This document shows, in pieces, positions 6,683 to 16,869 of a stretch of DNA of 64,000 nt (the stretch's first letter is position 1; every line of letters begins with the position of its first letter). Source of the stretch: Simkaniaceae bacterium (GTDB lineage Bacteria; Chlamydiota; Chlamydiia; Chlamydiales; Simkaniaceae); contig CP073763.1 of NCBI GenBank assembly GCA_018399075.1, positions 992,001-1,056,000 of the forward strand. Direction: 5' to 3'. The position numbers were made by a program, and so were the translations under genes. The notes under the pieces are model-generated. The model made no database searches. It was not told where the DNA came from and saw nothing but the letters and a program-made list of their open reading frames with translations.

Positions 6683-8454
6683 GCAGCGAGAAAACTGCAT
6701 TAGCAACAGGTGAAGTCATTAAAGCCTTTGGAAACCTTCTTCACGTCCGCTTTAAAGGGGATGTTCGGCAAGGTGAGATTGCAATGGTGGAAATTGGCGA
6801 TCTCTGTTTAAAGGGCGAGATTATTGAAATTGCAGGCGATGTAGCAAAGCTCCAAGTTTTCGAAGATATCGTTGGAATTGAACTTCATACCCCTGTAAAA
6901 TTTACGACTCATCTCCTTGAAGCAGAGCTTGGACCAGGACTAATCAGCGCTATTTTTGATGGACTTCAAAACCCTCTTGAGCGGGTTGCAGATGCTTGTG
7001 GTCTTTTCTTGCAGCGAGGCGTTTATATTCCATCCTTAGATCGACAAAAACATTGGGATTACCATTCAATTGCAATGGTAGGAGATGTTTTAGAGAGGGG
7101 AGATGCTCTAGGTACAACAATGGAAGGACGCTTTCACCACAAAATTATGCTTCCTTTTTCCATGAGGGGAAAATATACCGTTTCTTGGGTTGTAAAAGAT
7201 GGCTCTTATACAATTGATGAGACGATCGCAAAGGTTAAAGATGAGAAAGGGAATGAATATTCTCTTACAATGACTCAAAAATGGCCTGTTAAGATTCCTC
7301 TTATTGAGGGAAAAAAGGTCAAAGCAACCAAGATGATGGATACTGGAGAGCGGGTCATCGATACTCAATTCCCTATCCTCAAGGGGGGCACTTTCTGCAC
7401 ACCAGGTCCTTTTGGGGCTGGAAAAACGGTTTTGCAGCATCACCTTTCAAAATATTCATCTGTTGATATTGTTATTATTACCGCTTGTGGAGAAAGGGCT
7501 GGAGAGGTTGTTGAAGTCTTAAAAACCTTCCCGCACTTAACTGATCCCCACACAAATGAATCATTGATGAGCCGTACGGTTATCATTTGTAATACCTCTT
7601 CGATGCCGGTGGCAGCAAGAGAAGCTTCTGTTTATATGGGAGCAACGATTGCTGAATATTACCGTCAGATGGGGCTTGATGTCTTGCTTCTTGCTGATTC
7701 GACCTCAAGGTGGGCACAGGCGATGCGGGAAATGTCGGGCCGTTTAGAAGAAATTCCTGGTGAAGAAGCCTTCCCTGCCTATTTAGGTTCACGAATCGCT
7801 TCATTTTATGAACGCTCTGGAGTGATTACACTCAAAGAGGGAAAAACGGGATCTCTCACAATTGCTGGAACAGTTTCTCCTGCAGGAGGAAACTTTGAAG
7901 AACCTGTAACGCAAGCAACCCTTGCTGTTGTAGGAGCCTTTTTAGGACTGTCCCGTGCTCGCTCTGATGCAAGGCGTTATCCTGCGATTGACCCTCTGAT
8001 TTCTTGGTCAAAATATATCGAAGATGTCAGTCTTGATCTCGAAAAAAAGGTTGAAGACTGGGATAAGAAAAATGAGAAGGCTTTCAAGTATATCAAGGAA
8101 GGCGATGAAATTGGTAAGCGAATGGAAGTTGTAGGTGAAGAGGGGATCACAGTTGAAGATCTCGTGACCTATCTCAAGGGAGAGCTCTATGATTTCTCCT
8201 ATTTGCAGCAAAATGCTTTCGATAAAGAGGATGCCTATTGTCCTCTCGATCGGCAGATTATTTTATTTGAAATGATTCAGAAAATTTTTGATGCACCATT
8301 TTCCTTTAATGGGCACGATGAAGCACGAAATTTCTTTCTAAATCTTCAAAGTGAGATTAAAAACATGAACTTTATGCCCTTTGAATCCGATGGCTATGAA
8401 AAAGCTTTTAAGGCGATTGAACATCGGATTGAAAACGCCACGATGCAAAATTAA
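6679..8454 (+). CDS. atpA: V-type ATP synthase catalytic subunit A
   Basis: 591 residues, the usual V-type A length. The Walker A motif GPFGAGKT lies near residue 240, preceded by the long non-homologous insertion that separates V-type A from F-type beta; the SRWAQAMRE and EEAFPAYLGSR motifs follow. It hydrolyses or makes ATP in the V1 head with subunit B. In chlamydiae the enzyme is thought to couple ATP to ion gradients across the cytoplasmic membrane. Overlaps the preceding gene by 4 bases and is 9 bases from atpB. Confidence 0.97.
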   Translation: MSSEKTALATGEVIKAFGNLLHVRFKGDVRQGEIAMVEIGDLCLKGEIIEIAGDVAKLQVFEDIVGIELHTPVKFTTHLLEAELGPGLISAIFDGLQNPLERVADACGLFLQRGVYIPSLDRQKHWDYHSIAMVGDVLERGDALGTTMEGRFHHKIMLPFSMRGKYTVSWVVKDGSYTIDETIAKVKDEKGNEYSLTMTQKWPVKIPLIEGKKVKATKMMDTGERVIDTQFPILKGGTFCTPGPFGAGKTVLQHHLSKYSSVDIVIITACGERAGEVVEVLKTFPHLTDPHTNESLMSRTVIICNTSSMPVAAREASVYMGATIAEYYRQMGLDVLLLADSTSRWAQAMREMSGRLEEIPGEEAFPAYLGSRIASFYERSGVITLKEGKTGSLTIAGTVSPAGGNFEEPVTQATLAVVGAFLGLSRARSDARRYPAIDPLISWSKYIEDVSLDLEKKVEDWDKKNEKAFKYIKEGDEIGKRMEVVGEEGITVEDLVTYLKGELYDFSYLQQNAFDKEDAYCPLDRQIILFEMIQKIFDAPFSFNGHDEARNFFLNLQSEIKNMNFMPFESDGYEKAFKAIEHRIENATMQN

Positions 8455-8463
8455 GGATGAAAG

Positions 8464-9762
8464 ATGAATAAGATTTACGACAGAATTATCGATATTCGTG
8501 GAAACCTGATTACCGTTATTGCCAAGGGTGTGAAGATGGGTGAACTCGGTAAAATTCACCGGAAATCAGGACATACAACATTAGCCTCAGTTTTAAGTAT
8601 TGATGGGGAGAAAGTAACCCTTCAAGCCTTTGAAAATCCTCGCGGGGTTTCAACAGGTGATAAGGTAAGTTTTTTGGGTCATCAAATGCAAACAGTTGCA
8701 AATGAATCGCTCCTAGGAAGACGTCTGAATGGAAGTGGAGAGCCCATCGATGAGGGACCAGAAGTTATGGGTGAGCGTATCGATATTGGCCAACCCTCTT
8801 TCAACCCTGTGAAGCGTATTGTTCCTCATCAAATGGTCAATACCAATATTCCCATGATCGATGTCTTTAATTGCCTTGTGAAATCACAGAAAATCCCCAT
8901 TTTTTCTATTGCTGGGGAACCCTATAACCAACTTCTCATGCGGATAGCCAACCAAACCGACGCTGACATTGTTATTATTGGAGGAATGGGACTTCGTTAT
9001 GATGACTATCAAGCCTTTGTTGACAATGCTGAGAAGTCTGGCTCAATGGAAAAAACGATAATGTTTATTCATAAAGCGACAGATCCAGCAGTAGAGTGTT
9101 TGCTTGTTCCTGATATGGCTCTTGCGTGTGCTGAACAGTTTGCCGTAAAAGATAAAGATGTTCTCGTCCTATTAACCGATATGACAGCTTTTGCCGATTC
9201 GATTAAAGAGATCATGATTACCATGGACCAAGTTCCTTCGAACCGAGGGTATCCCGGTTCTCTCTATTCTGACTTGGCCGCCCGTTATGAAAAAGCCGTT
9301 GATATAGATGGAAGTGGTTCAATCACACTTATCTCAGTTACAACGATGCCAGGGGGTGATGTGACTCATCCGATTCCTGATAACACCGGATATATTACAG
9401 AAGGGCAGTTTTACCTACATGAAGGAAGAATTGATCCCTTTGGCTCGCTCTCTCGTTTGAAGCAACAGGTGATAGGAAGTGTGACGCGAGAAGATCATGG
9501 CGATATTGCGAATGCTCAGATCCGCCTTTATGCTGAATCAAAAAAAGCAAGGGAGCGGCAAAGTATGGGATTCCGCCTTTCACGTTGGGATCAAAAGCTT
9601 CTTGAGTACTCGTTCCTTTTTGAAGAGAGAATGATGAACCTTGAAGTGAATATTCCTGTTGAGGAAGCACTCAATCTCGGATGGAAAACCTTAGCAGAAT
9701 GTTTTGACCCTCATGAAGTGGGAATCAAGCAAGACCTCCTGAATAAATACTGGCCGAAGTAG
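8464..9762 (+). CDS. atpB: V-type ATP synthase regulatory subunit B
   Basis: 432 residues. Typical non-catalytic B subunit: no complete P-loop (the equivalent segment is IAGEPYNQ), with the conserved [17 protein letters not shown] and [15 protein letters not shown] segments. It alternates with subunit A in the V1 hexamer. An AGGATGAAAG ribosome binding region precedes the ATG, 9 bases after atpA. Confidence 0.97.
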   Translation: MNKIYDRIIDIRGNLITVIAKGVKMGELGKIHRKSGHTTLASVLSIDGEKVTLQAFENPRGVSTGDKVSFLGHQMQTVANESLLGRRLNGSGEPIDEGPEVMGERIDIGQPSFNPVKRIVPHQMVNTNIPMIDVFNCLVKSQKIPIFSIAGEPYNQLLMRIANQTDADIVIIGGMGLRYDDYQAFVDNAEKSGSMEKTIMFIHKATDPAVECLLVPDMALACAEQFAVKDKDVLVLLTDMTAFADSIKEIMITMDQVPSNRGYPGSLYSDLAARYEKAVDIDGSGSITLISVTTMPGGDVTHPIPDNTGYITEGQFYLHEGRIDPFGSLSRLKQQVIGSVTREDHGDIANAQIRLYAESKKARERQSMGFRLSRWDQKLLEYSFLFEERMMNLEVNIPVEEALNLGWKTLAECFDPHEVGIKQDLLNKYWPK

Positions 9763-9771
9763 GACACTAAA

Positions 9772-10392
9772 ATGGCGCAGATTAAACTGACCAAAATGGA
9801 GCTGAGAGATCAGCAATATAAACTGAAGCAGCTCCAAAAATATCTCCCCACCTTGCAGCTAAAAAAAGCAATGCTTCAAACCGAAGTGAATAATGCGATC
9901 TATGAGATTGAGGGATTGACACGTGCCTACAAGGGAGAACTAGAAGCTTGCCAAAGTTTTCAATCTCTCTTAACCGACCCGGAAGCAGACTTGATTGACC
10001 GATCTGCCGATGTGGAAGAGGTTCTAAAACGCTTCGAGAATATTGCTGGAGCTGAGATCCCCTTCTTTGAGAGGGTGGTATTCCGTCCTACCGAATATTC
10101 ACTCCTTGAAACACCCCTTTGGGTTGATTCAGCAATAGAGAAAGTAAAAGGACTTGTCACTGCTAAGGAAAAGATCGAAGTTGTCAAAGAGAAGAAACGG
10201 ATTCTTGAAAAGGAGCTCCGTGAAGTTTCTATTAGAGTGAATCTTTTTGAGAAAATCCTAATCCCACGAACCCAGGGTCATATCAAAAAGATTAAAGTCT
10301 TTTTGGGAGATCAAGAACTTGCTTCTGTGGCTCAAGCAAAGGTGGCAAAAAGCAAGATTGAAAAGCGGAAAGCTGAGGAGGCTATAGCGTGA
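9772..10392 (+). CDS. atpD: V-type ATP synthase central-shaft subunit D
   Basis: 206 residues. Long N- and C-terminal charged helices flank a middle segment, as expected for the rotor-shaft coiled coil; the N-terminal KMELRDQQYKLKQL and the RVNLFEKILIPR motif near the end of the second helix are characteristic. Nine bases after atpB; stop overlaps atpI by 4 bases. Confidence 0.93.
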   Translation: MAQIKLTKMELRDQQYKLKQLQKYLPTLQLKKAMLQTEVNNAIYEIEGLTRAYKGELEACQSFQSLLTDPEADLIDRSADVEEVLKRFENIAGAEIPFFERVVFRPTEYSLLETPLWVDSAIEKVKGLVTAKEKIEVVKEKKRILEKELREVSIRVNLFEKILIPRTQGHIKKIKVFLGDQELASVAQAKVAKSKIEKRKAEEAIA

Positions 10393-12317
10393 CAATTATC
10401 CGCGTGAAAAAGTACCTCTTTATTGGTGTTCAAGATGATATTGATACCTTCTTTAAGCGTGCGCAAGAAAAAGGGTTTATAGAATTCATCTCAACAAAAG
10501 GACGTCGAGCCTTAGACTATCCTGAAAATGTCGATAAGCTCATTAAGGCTTTAAAAGTTTTGAGGAAACAGCCAATCACCAAGGGAGCAGAGCTAACAAA
10601 AGATTTGGATCCGGAAAAACTAGCCCATAGCGTTGTTGAAAGTGCGATTTGGCTTGAAAAACTTGAAGAAGAGGAAAGGCTTTTAGAAGGAGAAACTTCT
10701 CGCATTGAGCCTCTTGGAGATTTCGACTTAAAAGAGGTGCGGAAAATTGAGCAAGAGACAGGACGCCACGTTCAGTTTTTCTGCGTAAAGAAAGCTAAAC
10801 TCAAGAAGATGGAGCTTGATGAAGCGCTCATCCATGTCGGTTCTGAGTATGACATGGACTATTTTATGACGATTTCCCACAAGGTCGAGAGTTTTACCGG
10901 AATGGTTGAATTGCACTTTGAAAAGTCTCTAACAGAACTTCAAAAAGAACTTGAAGAAGTACGAAACTCGATGAAAAAATGTCAGGCTGAACTTAAAGAA
11001 GATGCAGCTTATATCGACTTTTTAAAAGATCACCTTGTTATTGCTCTGAACCACTATCATCTATCAAGCGCTAGTGATGAGATTTCAAACCACATGAATG
11101 AAGCTCTTTTTGCCATTGAAGGATGGATTCCTCAAAATCGACTTCATGGTCTTTTTCCCCTTTTAGAAGGATTAGGGATTCATGCTGAAGAGGTCGCTAT
11201 TGAAGAAGGGGACAGAATCCCTACTTATATGGAAAATAAAAACTATGGAAAGGTGGGTGAAGATCTCGTCCATATCTATGACACTCCTGCAACAAATGAT
11301 AAAGACCCATCGAGCTGGGTGTTTTGGGCTTTTGCCATCTTCTTTGCGATGATTATCTCTGATGCAGGCTATGGCGTTATCTTTTTAGCACTGGCCCTTT
11401 TCCTCAGAAAGAAATTTAAGCATATTCAGGCTAGTGGAAAAAGATTCCTTCGCCTTTTTACTGTCCTTTCTGCCTTTTGTATTGGATGGGGGATTTTATC
11501 AGGATCCTATTTTGGTCTAGAGATTCCACCCGAAAATCCTATTAATAAGGTCAATATTATCCATGCACTAGCCGTAAAAAAAGCGGACTATCACATCAAG
11601 CACAAAGATGAGACCTATGAAGAGGTGATAAAGGATTTTCCTCAGCTCACTGATGTTGGAACAGGAGAAGAGCTCCTTGTTAAGGCAAAGATAGAAAAGA
11701 ATGGTTTTACAAAATATGTAATTTCTGATGATTTTAGAGATAGTATCTTTATGGAATTTGCCCTCATCGCTGGAGTCATTCATATTAGTCTTTCCCTTTT
11801 GAGACAGTCGCGCCGCCATTTAGCAGGGATCGGTTGGATCTTTGCCATGGTAGGAGCCTATATGTTTTTCCCAAAGGTCTTGAATGCGACTTCAGTTGTT
11901 CACTTTGTTTTTCTTGTTCCCAAGGCAACGAGTTATGCTGTAGGTCAGCAACTCTTTTGGGGAGGGATGGGGCTTGCATTAGTCATTGCCCTTATTCAGA
12001 ACAAATGGGGAGGTTTTATTGAACTCACGAAGGTGATCGAGCTTTTTGCTGATGTTCTCTCATACCTCCGACTATATGCCTTAGGACTGGCTGCTATGAT
12101 CCTAGCAGGAACTTTTAATGAGATGGGAGTAAAATTAGGTTTTGCTGCCGGTTTCTTTGTCATCCTTATCGGTCATGCGATTAATATTACCGTAGGGATT
12201 ATGGGAGGAACAATTCATGGACTTCGTCTCAATTTTATCGAATGGTATCACCACTCCTTTGAGGGAGGGGGAAAACTTTTCAACCCACTTAAATTAATGA
12301 AATCTAGAGGAGAATAG
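10389..12317 (+). CDS. atpI: V-type ATP synthase membrane subunit I (a-type)
   Basis: 642 residues with a cytosolic coiled-coil N-terminal half (about 1-300) and a C-terminal half with seven or eight membrane helices. The essential arginine helix is seen in LSYLRLYALGLA near residue 560, and the ISDAGYG motif near 320 marks the first membrane hairpin. It forms the static half-channel for ion flow against the K ring. GTG start overlapping atpD by 4 bases. Confidence 0.95.
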   Translation: MTIIRVKKYLFIGVQDDIDTFFKRAQEKGFIEFISTKGRRALDYPENVDKLIKALKVLRKQPITKGAELTKDLDPEKLAHSVVESAIWLEKLEEEERLLEGETSRIEPLGDFDLKEVRKIEQETGRHVQFFCVKKAKLKKMELDEALIHVGSEYDMDYFMTISHKVESFTGMVELHFEKSLTELQKELEEVRNSMKKCQAELKEDAAYIDFLKDHLVIALNHYHLSSASDEISNHMNEALFAIEGWIPQNRLHGLFPLLEGLGIHAEEVAIEEGDRIPTYMENKNYGKVGEDLVHIYDTPATNDKDPSSWVFWAFAIFFAMIISDAGYGVIFLALALFLRKKFKHIQASGKRFLRLFTVLSAFCIGWGILSGSYFGLEIPPENPINKVNIIHALAVKKADYHIKHKDETYEEVIKDFPQLTDVGTGEELLVKAKIEKNGFTKYVISDDFRDSIFMEFALIAGVIHISLSLLRQSRRHLAGIGWIFAMVGAYMFFPKVLNATSVVHFVFLVPKATSYAVGQQLFWGGMGLALVIALIQNKWGGFIELTKVIELFADVLSYLRLYALGLAAMILAGTFNEMGVKLGFAAGFFVILIGHAINITVGIMGGTIHGLRLNFIEWYHHSFEGGGKLFNPLKLMKSRGE

Positions 12318-12321
12318 AATT

Positions 12322-12744
12322 ATGAGTTTTGCAATGATTGGCCCAGCGGTTGTCTTGGCTCTAGCTTGCTTAGGAAGTGCTATAGGGTGTGGAATTGCAG
12401 GAATGGCATCCCATGGAGTGATGGCCCGCGTCGATGAGAATCACGGAAAATTTATCGGGATGTCAGCTCTCCCTTCATCCCAAGCGATTTATGGATTCGT
12501 TTTAATGCTTTTGATGAAGAATGCAATCTTGGCAAATACCCTAACCGCCTGGAATGGAATTGGAATTGGGCTATTTATCGGACTTGCCATTATGTTTTCA
12601 GCGATTTATCAAGGGATGTGCGCTGCAACAGGAATCCAAGCTTCTGCGAAACAACCAGCCGTTTACGGTAAGTGTTTAGCGGCTCTTGGGATTGTCGAAT
12701 CCTTCTCACTTTTCGCATTCGTATTTGCCTTATTACTCATCTAA
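12322..12744 (+). CDS. atpK: V-type ATP synthase proteolipid subunit K
   Basis: 140 residues forming four membrane helices, a tandem duplication of the two-helix c subunit. Only the second hairpin keeps the ion-carrying glutamate (GIVESFSLF, about residue 126); the equivalent position in the first hairpin is Gln (SSQAIYGF, about residue 54). This is the pattern of four-helix V-type K subunits with one carboxylate per four helices, giving fewer ions per turn. Start preceded by AGAGGAGAAT. Confidence 0.94.
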   Translation: MSFAMIGPAVVLALACLGSAIGCGIAGMASHGVMARVDENHGKFIGMSALPSSQAIYGFVLMLLMKNAILANTLTAWNGIGIGLFIGLAIMFSAIYQGMCAATGIQASAKQPAVYGKCLAALGIVESFSLFAFVFALLLI

Positions 12745-12760
12745 AAGTATAAGGGCGAGT

Positions 12761-14140
12761 ATGAGGAAAGAAGAAGACTCGCTCGGAATTGTAGAAGTTC
12801 CTGAAGATAAATATTGGGGCGCCCAAACGGAGCGCTCCCGTATCAATTTCCCCATTGGTGGGGAAAAGATTCCCATGGAAGTGGTTTATGGTCAGGCTAT
12901 TGTTAAAAAAGCTTCCGCCATTGTTAACAATGAAATGGGGCTCCTTCCTGATGATAAATGCAAGATGATTCAAGATGCGGTCGATACAATCCTTTCTGGA
13001 GAACTCGATGAGCATTTTCCCCTTGTCGTTTGGCAAACAGGTTCTGGTACCCAAACGAATATGAATGTTAATGAGGTGATTAGCAATTACGCGATTGAGA
13101 AAGCGGGAGGGGAAATGGGATCGAAAAAGCCGATCCATCCCAATGATGATGTCAATAAATCTCAATCATCCAATGATACCTTCCCTACAGCTACCCATAT
13201 TGCTGCAGTTTTGAAAGTCAGGCAGCACCTTCTTCCAAACCTACATATTTTTCTCAAGGGTCTTAAACATAAAGCTGAAGCTTTTAAACAAATCGTAAAA
13301 ATTGGACGGACGCATCTTATGGATGCTGTTCCTCTAACCCTTGGCCAAGAGTTTTCTGGTTATGCTGCCATGCTTGAGTATGGGATCAAAGCGATTGAAA
13401 ATGCGCTTCCGCACCTCTCGGAAATAGCCCTTGGTGGTACAGCTGTGGGCACCGGCCTGAATACTCCGAAGGGGTTTCCAGAAAGAGTCGCAGACGTTAT
13501 TTCCCACCTTACTGGGGAGACCTTCAAGACAGCCCCCAATAAGTTTGAAGCGATTGGCGCTGACGATGGGATTGTAGAAATGTCAGGAGCTCTACGCCAA
13601 GTAGCTGGTTCTCTTCTGAAAATCACCAATGATATTCGGTGGATGGCCTCTGGCCCTCGCTCTGGAATTGGAGAGCTTATTATTCCTGCTAACGAGCCTG
13701 GCTCTTCGATTATGCCAGGAAAAGTTAATCCAACGCAATGTGAATCGCTTTCTCAAATTTGCATCCAAGTCATGGGGAATGATATGACCATCGGTACTGC
13801 TGGGTCTCAAGGGAACTTTGAGCTCAACGTCTATCGTCCCGTGATGATCTACAACCTTCTCCAATCCATGCAACTTCTTGGGGATGGAACGAAAAACTTC
13901 TATGATCGATGCCTTAAAGGAATTGAAGCTAATCTGAATCAAATCGATGTCCATCTCAAGCGTTCTCTGATGCTTGTGACTGCTCTCAATCCTGTGATTG
14001 GTTATGATAAAGCAGCAGAGATTGCAAAAAAAGCTCACAAAGAAAACAAGACATTAAAAGAGGCAACCTTAGAAATGGGTTACCTCTCTGCTGAAGAGTT
14101 CGACAAGGTCGTCGATCCCTCTAAAATGACAGGAAATTAA
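12761..14140 (+). CDS. fumC: Class II fumarate hydratase
   Basis: 459 residues from the ATG at 12761, chosen because it is preceded by AAGGGCGAG and starts the normal family N-terminus; a longer frame would run back into atpK. The fumarase/aspartase signature [11 protein letters not shown] is near residue 315, with [25 protein letters not shown] and GGTAVGTG also present. It interconverts fumarate and malate without a metal cluster. Only 16 bases after atpK, so probably read from the V-ATPase operon. Co-occurrence with the iron-sulfur fumarase (113-955) may give activity under both iron-poor or oxidative and normal conditions. Confidence 0.96.
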   Translation: MRKEEDSLGIVEVPEDKYWGAQTERSRINFPIGGEKIPMEVVYGQAIVKKASAIVNNEMGLLPDDKCKMIQDAVDTILSGELDEHFPLVVWQTGSGTQTNMNVNEVISNYAIEKAGGEMGSKKPIHPNDDVNKSQSSNDTFPTATHIAAVLKVRQHLLPNLHIFLKGLKHKAEAFKQIVKIGRTHLMDAVPLTLGQEFSGYAAMLEYGIKAIENALPHLSEIALGGTAVGTGLNTPKGFPERVADVISHLTGETFKTAPNKFEAIGADDGIVEMSGALRQVAGSLLKITNDIRWMASGPRSGIGELIIPANEPGSSIMPGKVNPTQCESLSQICIQVMGNDMTIGTAGSQGNFELNVYRPVMIYNLLQSMQLLGDGTKNFYDRCLKGIEANLNQIDVHLKRSLMLVTALNPVIGYDKAAEIAKKAHKENKTLKEATLEMGYLSAEEFDKVVDPSKMTGN

Positions 14141-14515
14141 TTAATGCGCGCGCGCGTGGGTTTCACGGGCAGCACGGATAATTTCTGCGATATCAAAATG
14201 AACAGTGACCCAAAGGCGTCCACTATTAACAGCATCAACGGCTGCATAGGTCATTCCACTCGCTGCTGCTGCAACGACAAGCAAAGCATAGCCATCTTTT
14301 TCAGATAGGTATGAGGCAAAGAATCCTGCACCTGCACTAGCGAGCATTGCTGCTGTTTTTGCACGTGCGCTGAAGAATTGGTGACCAATAGCTGCTGTTG
14401 CAATTAACGCGAGTCCAGTTAGCCCAAGAGCATTGCTTTGAAAGCTATCGTCTGGAACCTGTTTCGGTCCTGATGATGGATTAAAATGCGCGTTAAATAA
14501 TTTTTGTAACCCCAT
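14141..14515 (-). CDS. Small hypothetical membrane protein
   Basis: 124 residues with three hydrophobic alanine-rich segments (about 30-45, 53-67, 76-93) and a polar C-terminus ending in a His/Ala/Arg tail. No recognised family. The start has a good GGGAG site. Its stop directly abuts the fumC stop in tail-to-tail orientation, with no terminator between the two genes. Confidence 0.6.
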   Translation of the reverse strand: MGLQKLFNAHFNPSSGPKQVPDDSFQSNALGLTGLALIATAAIGHQFFSARAKTAAMLASAGAGFFASYLSEKDGYALLVVAAAASGMTYAAVDAVNSGRLWVTVHFDIAEIIRAARETHARAH

Positions 14516-14561
14516 GTCTACTCCCTTGTTAAATTATTAAGGAAGTATAAAGATTTATATC

Positions 14562-14582
14562 AATTTTTCATATTGAAAAATT
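14562..14582. other. Perfect 9-bp inverted repeat
   Basis: AATTTTTCA and TGAAAAATT arms around a three-base TAT loop, abutting the Nudix gene stop codon. It could terminate Nudix transcription or lie in the promoter of the gene at 14515; there is no clear T-run in the minus direction beyond the A/T-rich stem itself. Confidence 0.4.
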
Positions 14583-15094
14583 TATTTGTCATTAATGTGG
14601 AGTCCTAAGCGCGCCAGAAGGAATCTGCACACCAAAATAGGGTGTCGGAGCATATGTTTAAAAAGATTTATATAGGTAACGCTTGCGATAGGTTTTTGGA
14701 AAAGGGAAGGGGAATTTTCAGAACTATCTGCAATCCAATCGGGATAGGGAGGGGGTGTTGGAGGAAGGGTATCAATGGGAAAAAAGCCGACCCCTTGGGT
14801 CTCTGAGGTAAGAATGGGTTTTCCATCGGAGATTGTGCACTCAAAAAGATGGGTGAAACGGGCGAGACGGTTCAGGGGAGTATATTCTGCAACTTTGCGG
14901 ACAATTGTTACTTTGTATCCCGTTTCCTCTTCCATTTCTCGGATAACCGCTTGTTCTGGGGATTCATTGATGTCGATACCACCACCAGGAAGAACCCAGA
15001 CAGGAACATCCCTCCTCTTAATGAGAAGGACCTCTTTCCGGTTGCTTGAAAAGATGATCCCATTGACACTTTCTTCTTGATGATTCATAGTCAT
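14582..15094 (-). CDS. Nudix hydrolase
   Basis: 170 residues. A complete Nudix box (G-x5-E-x7-REMEEETGY) begins near residue 37 after a GGGID segment; it binds the magnesium ions for pyrophosphate cleavage of a nucleoside diphosphate-linked substrate. Length and sequence outside the box do not tell the substrate (oxidised nucleotides, ADP-ribose and others are possible). Divergent from the lipoprotein gene at 15117 with only about 20 bases between starts. Confidence 0.88.
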   Translation of the reverse strand: MTMNHQEESVNGIIFSSNRKEVLLIKRRDVPVWVLPGGGIDINESPEQAVIREMEEETGYKVTIVRKVAEYTPLNRLARFTHLFECTISDGKPILTSETQGVGFFPIDTLPPTPPPYPDWIADSSENSPSLFQKPIASVTYINLFKHMLRHPILVCRFLLARLGLHINDK

Positions 15095-15116
15095 ATTGTT
15101 AAATTTTATAGGTGTT

Positions 15117-15545
15117 ATGAGAGCATGTCAATGTTTCATTCTTCTTCTTTTGTTTCTTTCTGGGTGTGAGAAGTATTACCTCTCGGTTAAGCGAGAACAT
15201 GTTGATCAGAGCAAACTTGCAAGTACTTATGTGGGGAGTCCTGATCCACGACAGAAAAATCCACCGAAGGGCCAGGAGCTCATCATGGAATGGCGCCTTC
15301 CAAGAGAAACTGTAGAGGAGAAAATGACTTTAGTTTTGGAGCTCCTTTATAAGAATTATACTCAAGAAACAATCTCTTATCCTGTTTCTAGTCGGCGCGG
15401 CGTGATTACCTATTCGCTTATTGGGAAAAAATATAAAGAGAAGGAAGGGCTCTTAACCTATAAGGCCGAGATTCGTGATGAAAAAGGGACTGTTTTGCAG
15501 GAGTGGAAGCAGCAGCTCTGGACGGAACTAATCGTTATTGATTAA
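15117..15545 (+). CDS. Putative lipoprotein
   Basis: 142 residues from the ATG at 15117, chosen for its AGGTG ribosome binding site; a TTG 21 bases upstream would add seven residues. A signal peptide with an LSGC lipobox (Cys about residue 17) is followed by a polar, beta-rich domain without recognised family. It converges on the MFS gene with a 4-base stop overlap (15542-15545). A hypothetical gene lies in a comparable position by the V-ATPase locus in Chlamydia, but I cannot confirm orthology. Confidence 0.65.
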   Translation: MRACQCFILLLLFLSGCEKYYLSVKREHVDQSKLASTYVGSPDPRQKNPPKGQELIMEWRLPRETVEEKMTLVLELLYKNYTQETISYPVSSRRGVITYSLIGKKYKEKEGLLTYKAEIRDEKGTVLQEWKQQLWTELIVID

Positions 15546-16801
15546 TCGTTATATTGGGTTATTTGCCTTGCATGGGTCTCCTTGATGAAGAAGGAGAAGA
15601 TGAGCGCAATTAAGATATAGATGGGAAGGCGAATCAGCGTGATCTGATAATCGTGAATGCTATATTCAGGTGCATCTTTTACTCTTTGTCCGAGTTGTAA
15701 GAAGACGGCGATAAGAGACTGAGTGATTGCTGCAAAAAAGGCGTAGAAAGCATTGACAATGCTAACTGCTGTGGCGGTGACTTGAGGAGTATTATGTTCG
15801 TGGACAGAGACATAACCTAGGTTGACGTTTGATGCGGCAAATCCCAGCATAAAGAAACTCATGGCAGTCACCTGAATACCTATATAGGGGGGGTAAAGGA
15901 TGATAATCATCATCATCAGAGTAAATCCAATGCCCCAAGGAATAAAGATCTTCCGTTTTCTTAAGGAGGTAGATGTTCGTCCAAAATAGACTGTTCCAAT
16001 AGAATAACCAATGACAAAAAGGGTATTGAAAATGAGTGCTAGATTATGTGGAACATTGTAAACCGCTTCTAAAAAGGGAATCGACCAAATTGCTTCGAAT
16101 GAAAAGAGTGGGCCTATCACAAGACCGACGGTAATTCCAATAATCCATACTTGGCTGTTATTGAAAACATGTTTGACATCATTCCAAAACTCCTTCTTGT
16201 TGATTATTTTCTTATAGGGAGCATCTCTGACAACGAGGAAGAAGATGCATGCAAGGACAAGACCTCCAATTCCAAAAAAGAGCATGGCTTTTTTCCAATG
16301 AAAAACTTCAGCTAGATAACTAAAAAATAGATTTAAAAAGAGAATTCCTAAAGTCCCTAGGGCAATGAATATTCCAAAGAGAAAAGCAAAGCGGCGCGGT
16401 TCAAACCAACTTGAAATCAATTTAAGGGCATTTAAGAAAGAAAAAGCTCCACCTGCTCCCATAATAAAACGGGCAATTGCCATCTGAAAAGGAGAGGTTG
16501 TTTGGGAAAAATAAATAGCTCCAGATGCGCAGAGAAGAACCCCCATCGTTGGAAATATTCGCGATCCAAACCGATCGATCAATAGCCCAATGGGAATCTG
16601 AAAAAGAGCAAAAGCATAGAAAAAGCCAGAAAGAGCGTAGACATAATGGATCACTTTATCTTCATTTCCGCCGATAAGATCTTTAATTCCGGGTGAGGAC
16701 TGAAGGGTAAAAGAGTAGGCGTTGAAGAGAACACTTATTATCAGGATTGTCCAAGCATAGAAAGGGCGGGAATGTTGGATAGTGGGCGCTTTTACATTCA
16801 T
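15542..16801 (-). CDS. Major facilitator superfamily transporter
   Basis: 419 residues with about twelve membrane helices. The MFS signature between helices 2 and 3 is seen as GLLIDRFGSRIF, and an IARFIMGAGGAFSF helix 4 follows. Substrate not deducible; organic-anion or sugar-phosphate/nitrate-type families have similar helix-4 features. It lies 68 bases downstream of the DAHP synthase gene on the same strand and could share its transcript. Its C-terminal stop overlaps the convergent lipoprotein gene. Confidence 0.85.
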   Translation of the reverse strand: MNVKAPTIQHSRPFYAWTILIISVLFNAYSFTLQSSPGIKDLIGGNEDKVIHYVYALSGFFYAFALFQIPIGLLIDRFGSRIFPTMGVLLCASGAIYFSQTTSPFQMAIARFIMGAGGAFSFLNALKLISSWFEPRRFAFLFGIFIALGTLGILFLNLFFSYLAEVFHWKKAMLFFGIGGLVLACIFFLVVRDAPYKKIINKKEFWNDVKHVFNNSQVWIIGITVGLVIGPLFSFEAIWSIPFLEAVYNVPHNLALIFNTLFVIGYSIGTVYFGRTSTSLRKRKIFIPWGIGFTLMMMIIILYPPYIGIQVTAMSFFMLGFAASNVNLGYVSVHEHNTPQVTATAVSIVNAFYAFFAAITQSLIAVFLQLGQRVKDAPEYSIHDYQITLIRLPIYILIALIFSFFIKETHARQITQYND

Positions 16802-16869
16802 ATTTTTCTTTTAATGAAAAAAAGAATTATTGTCAGTTCTAGATAGTGTTGTCAAATGCCGACTAGTGC

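Noticed and set aside
12686-12760. Longer fumC frame starting inside atpK
   Set aside because: The family N-terminus begins at 12761 with a good ribosome binding site; the upstream extension is the atpK sequence read in another frame.
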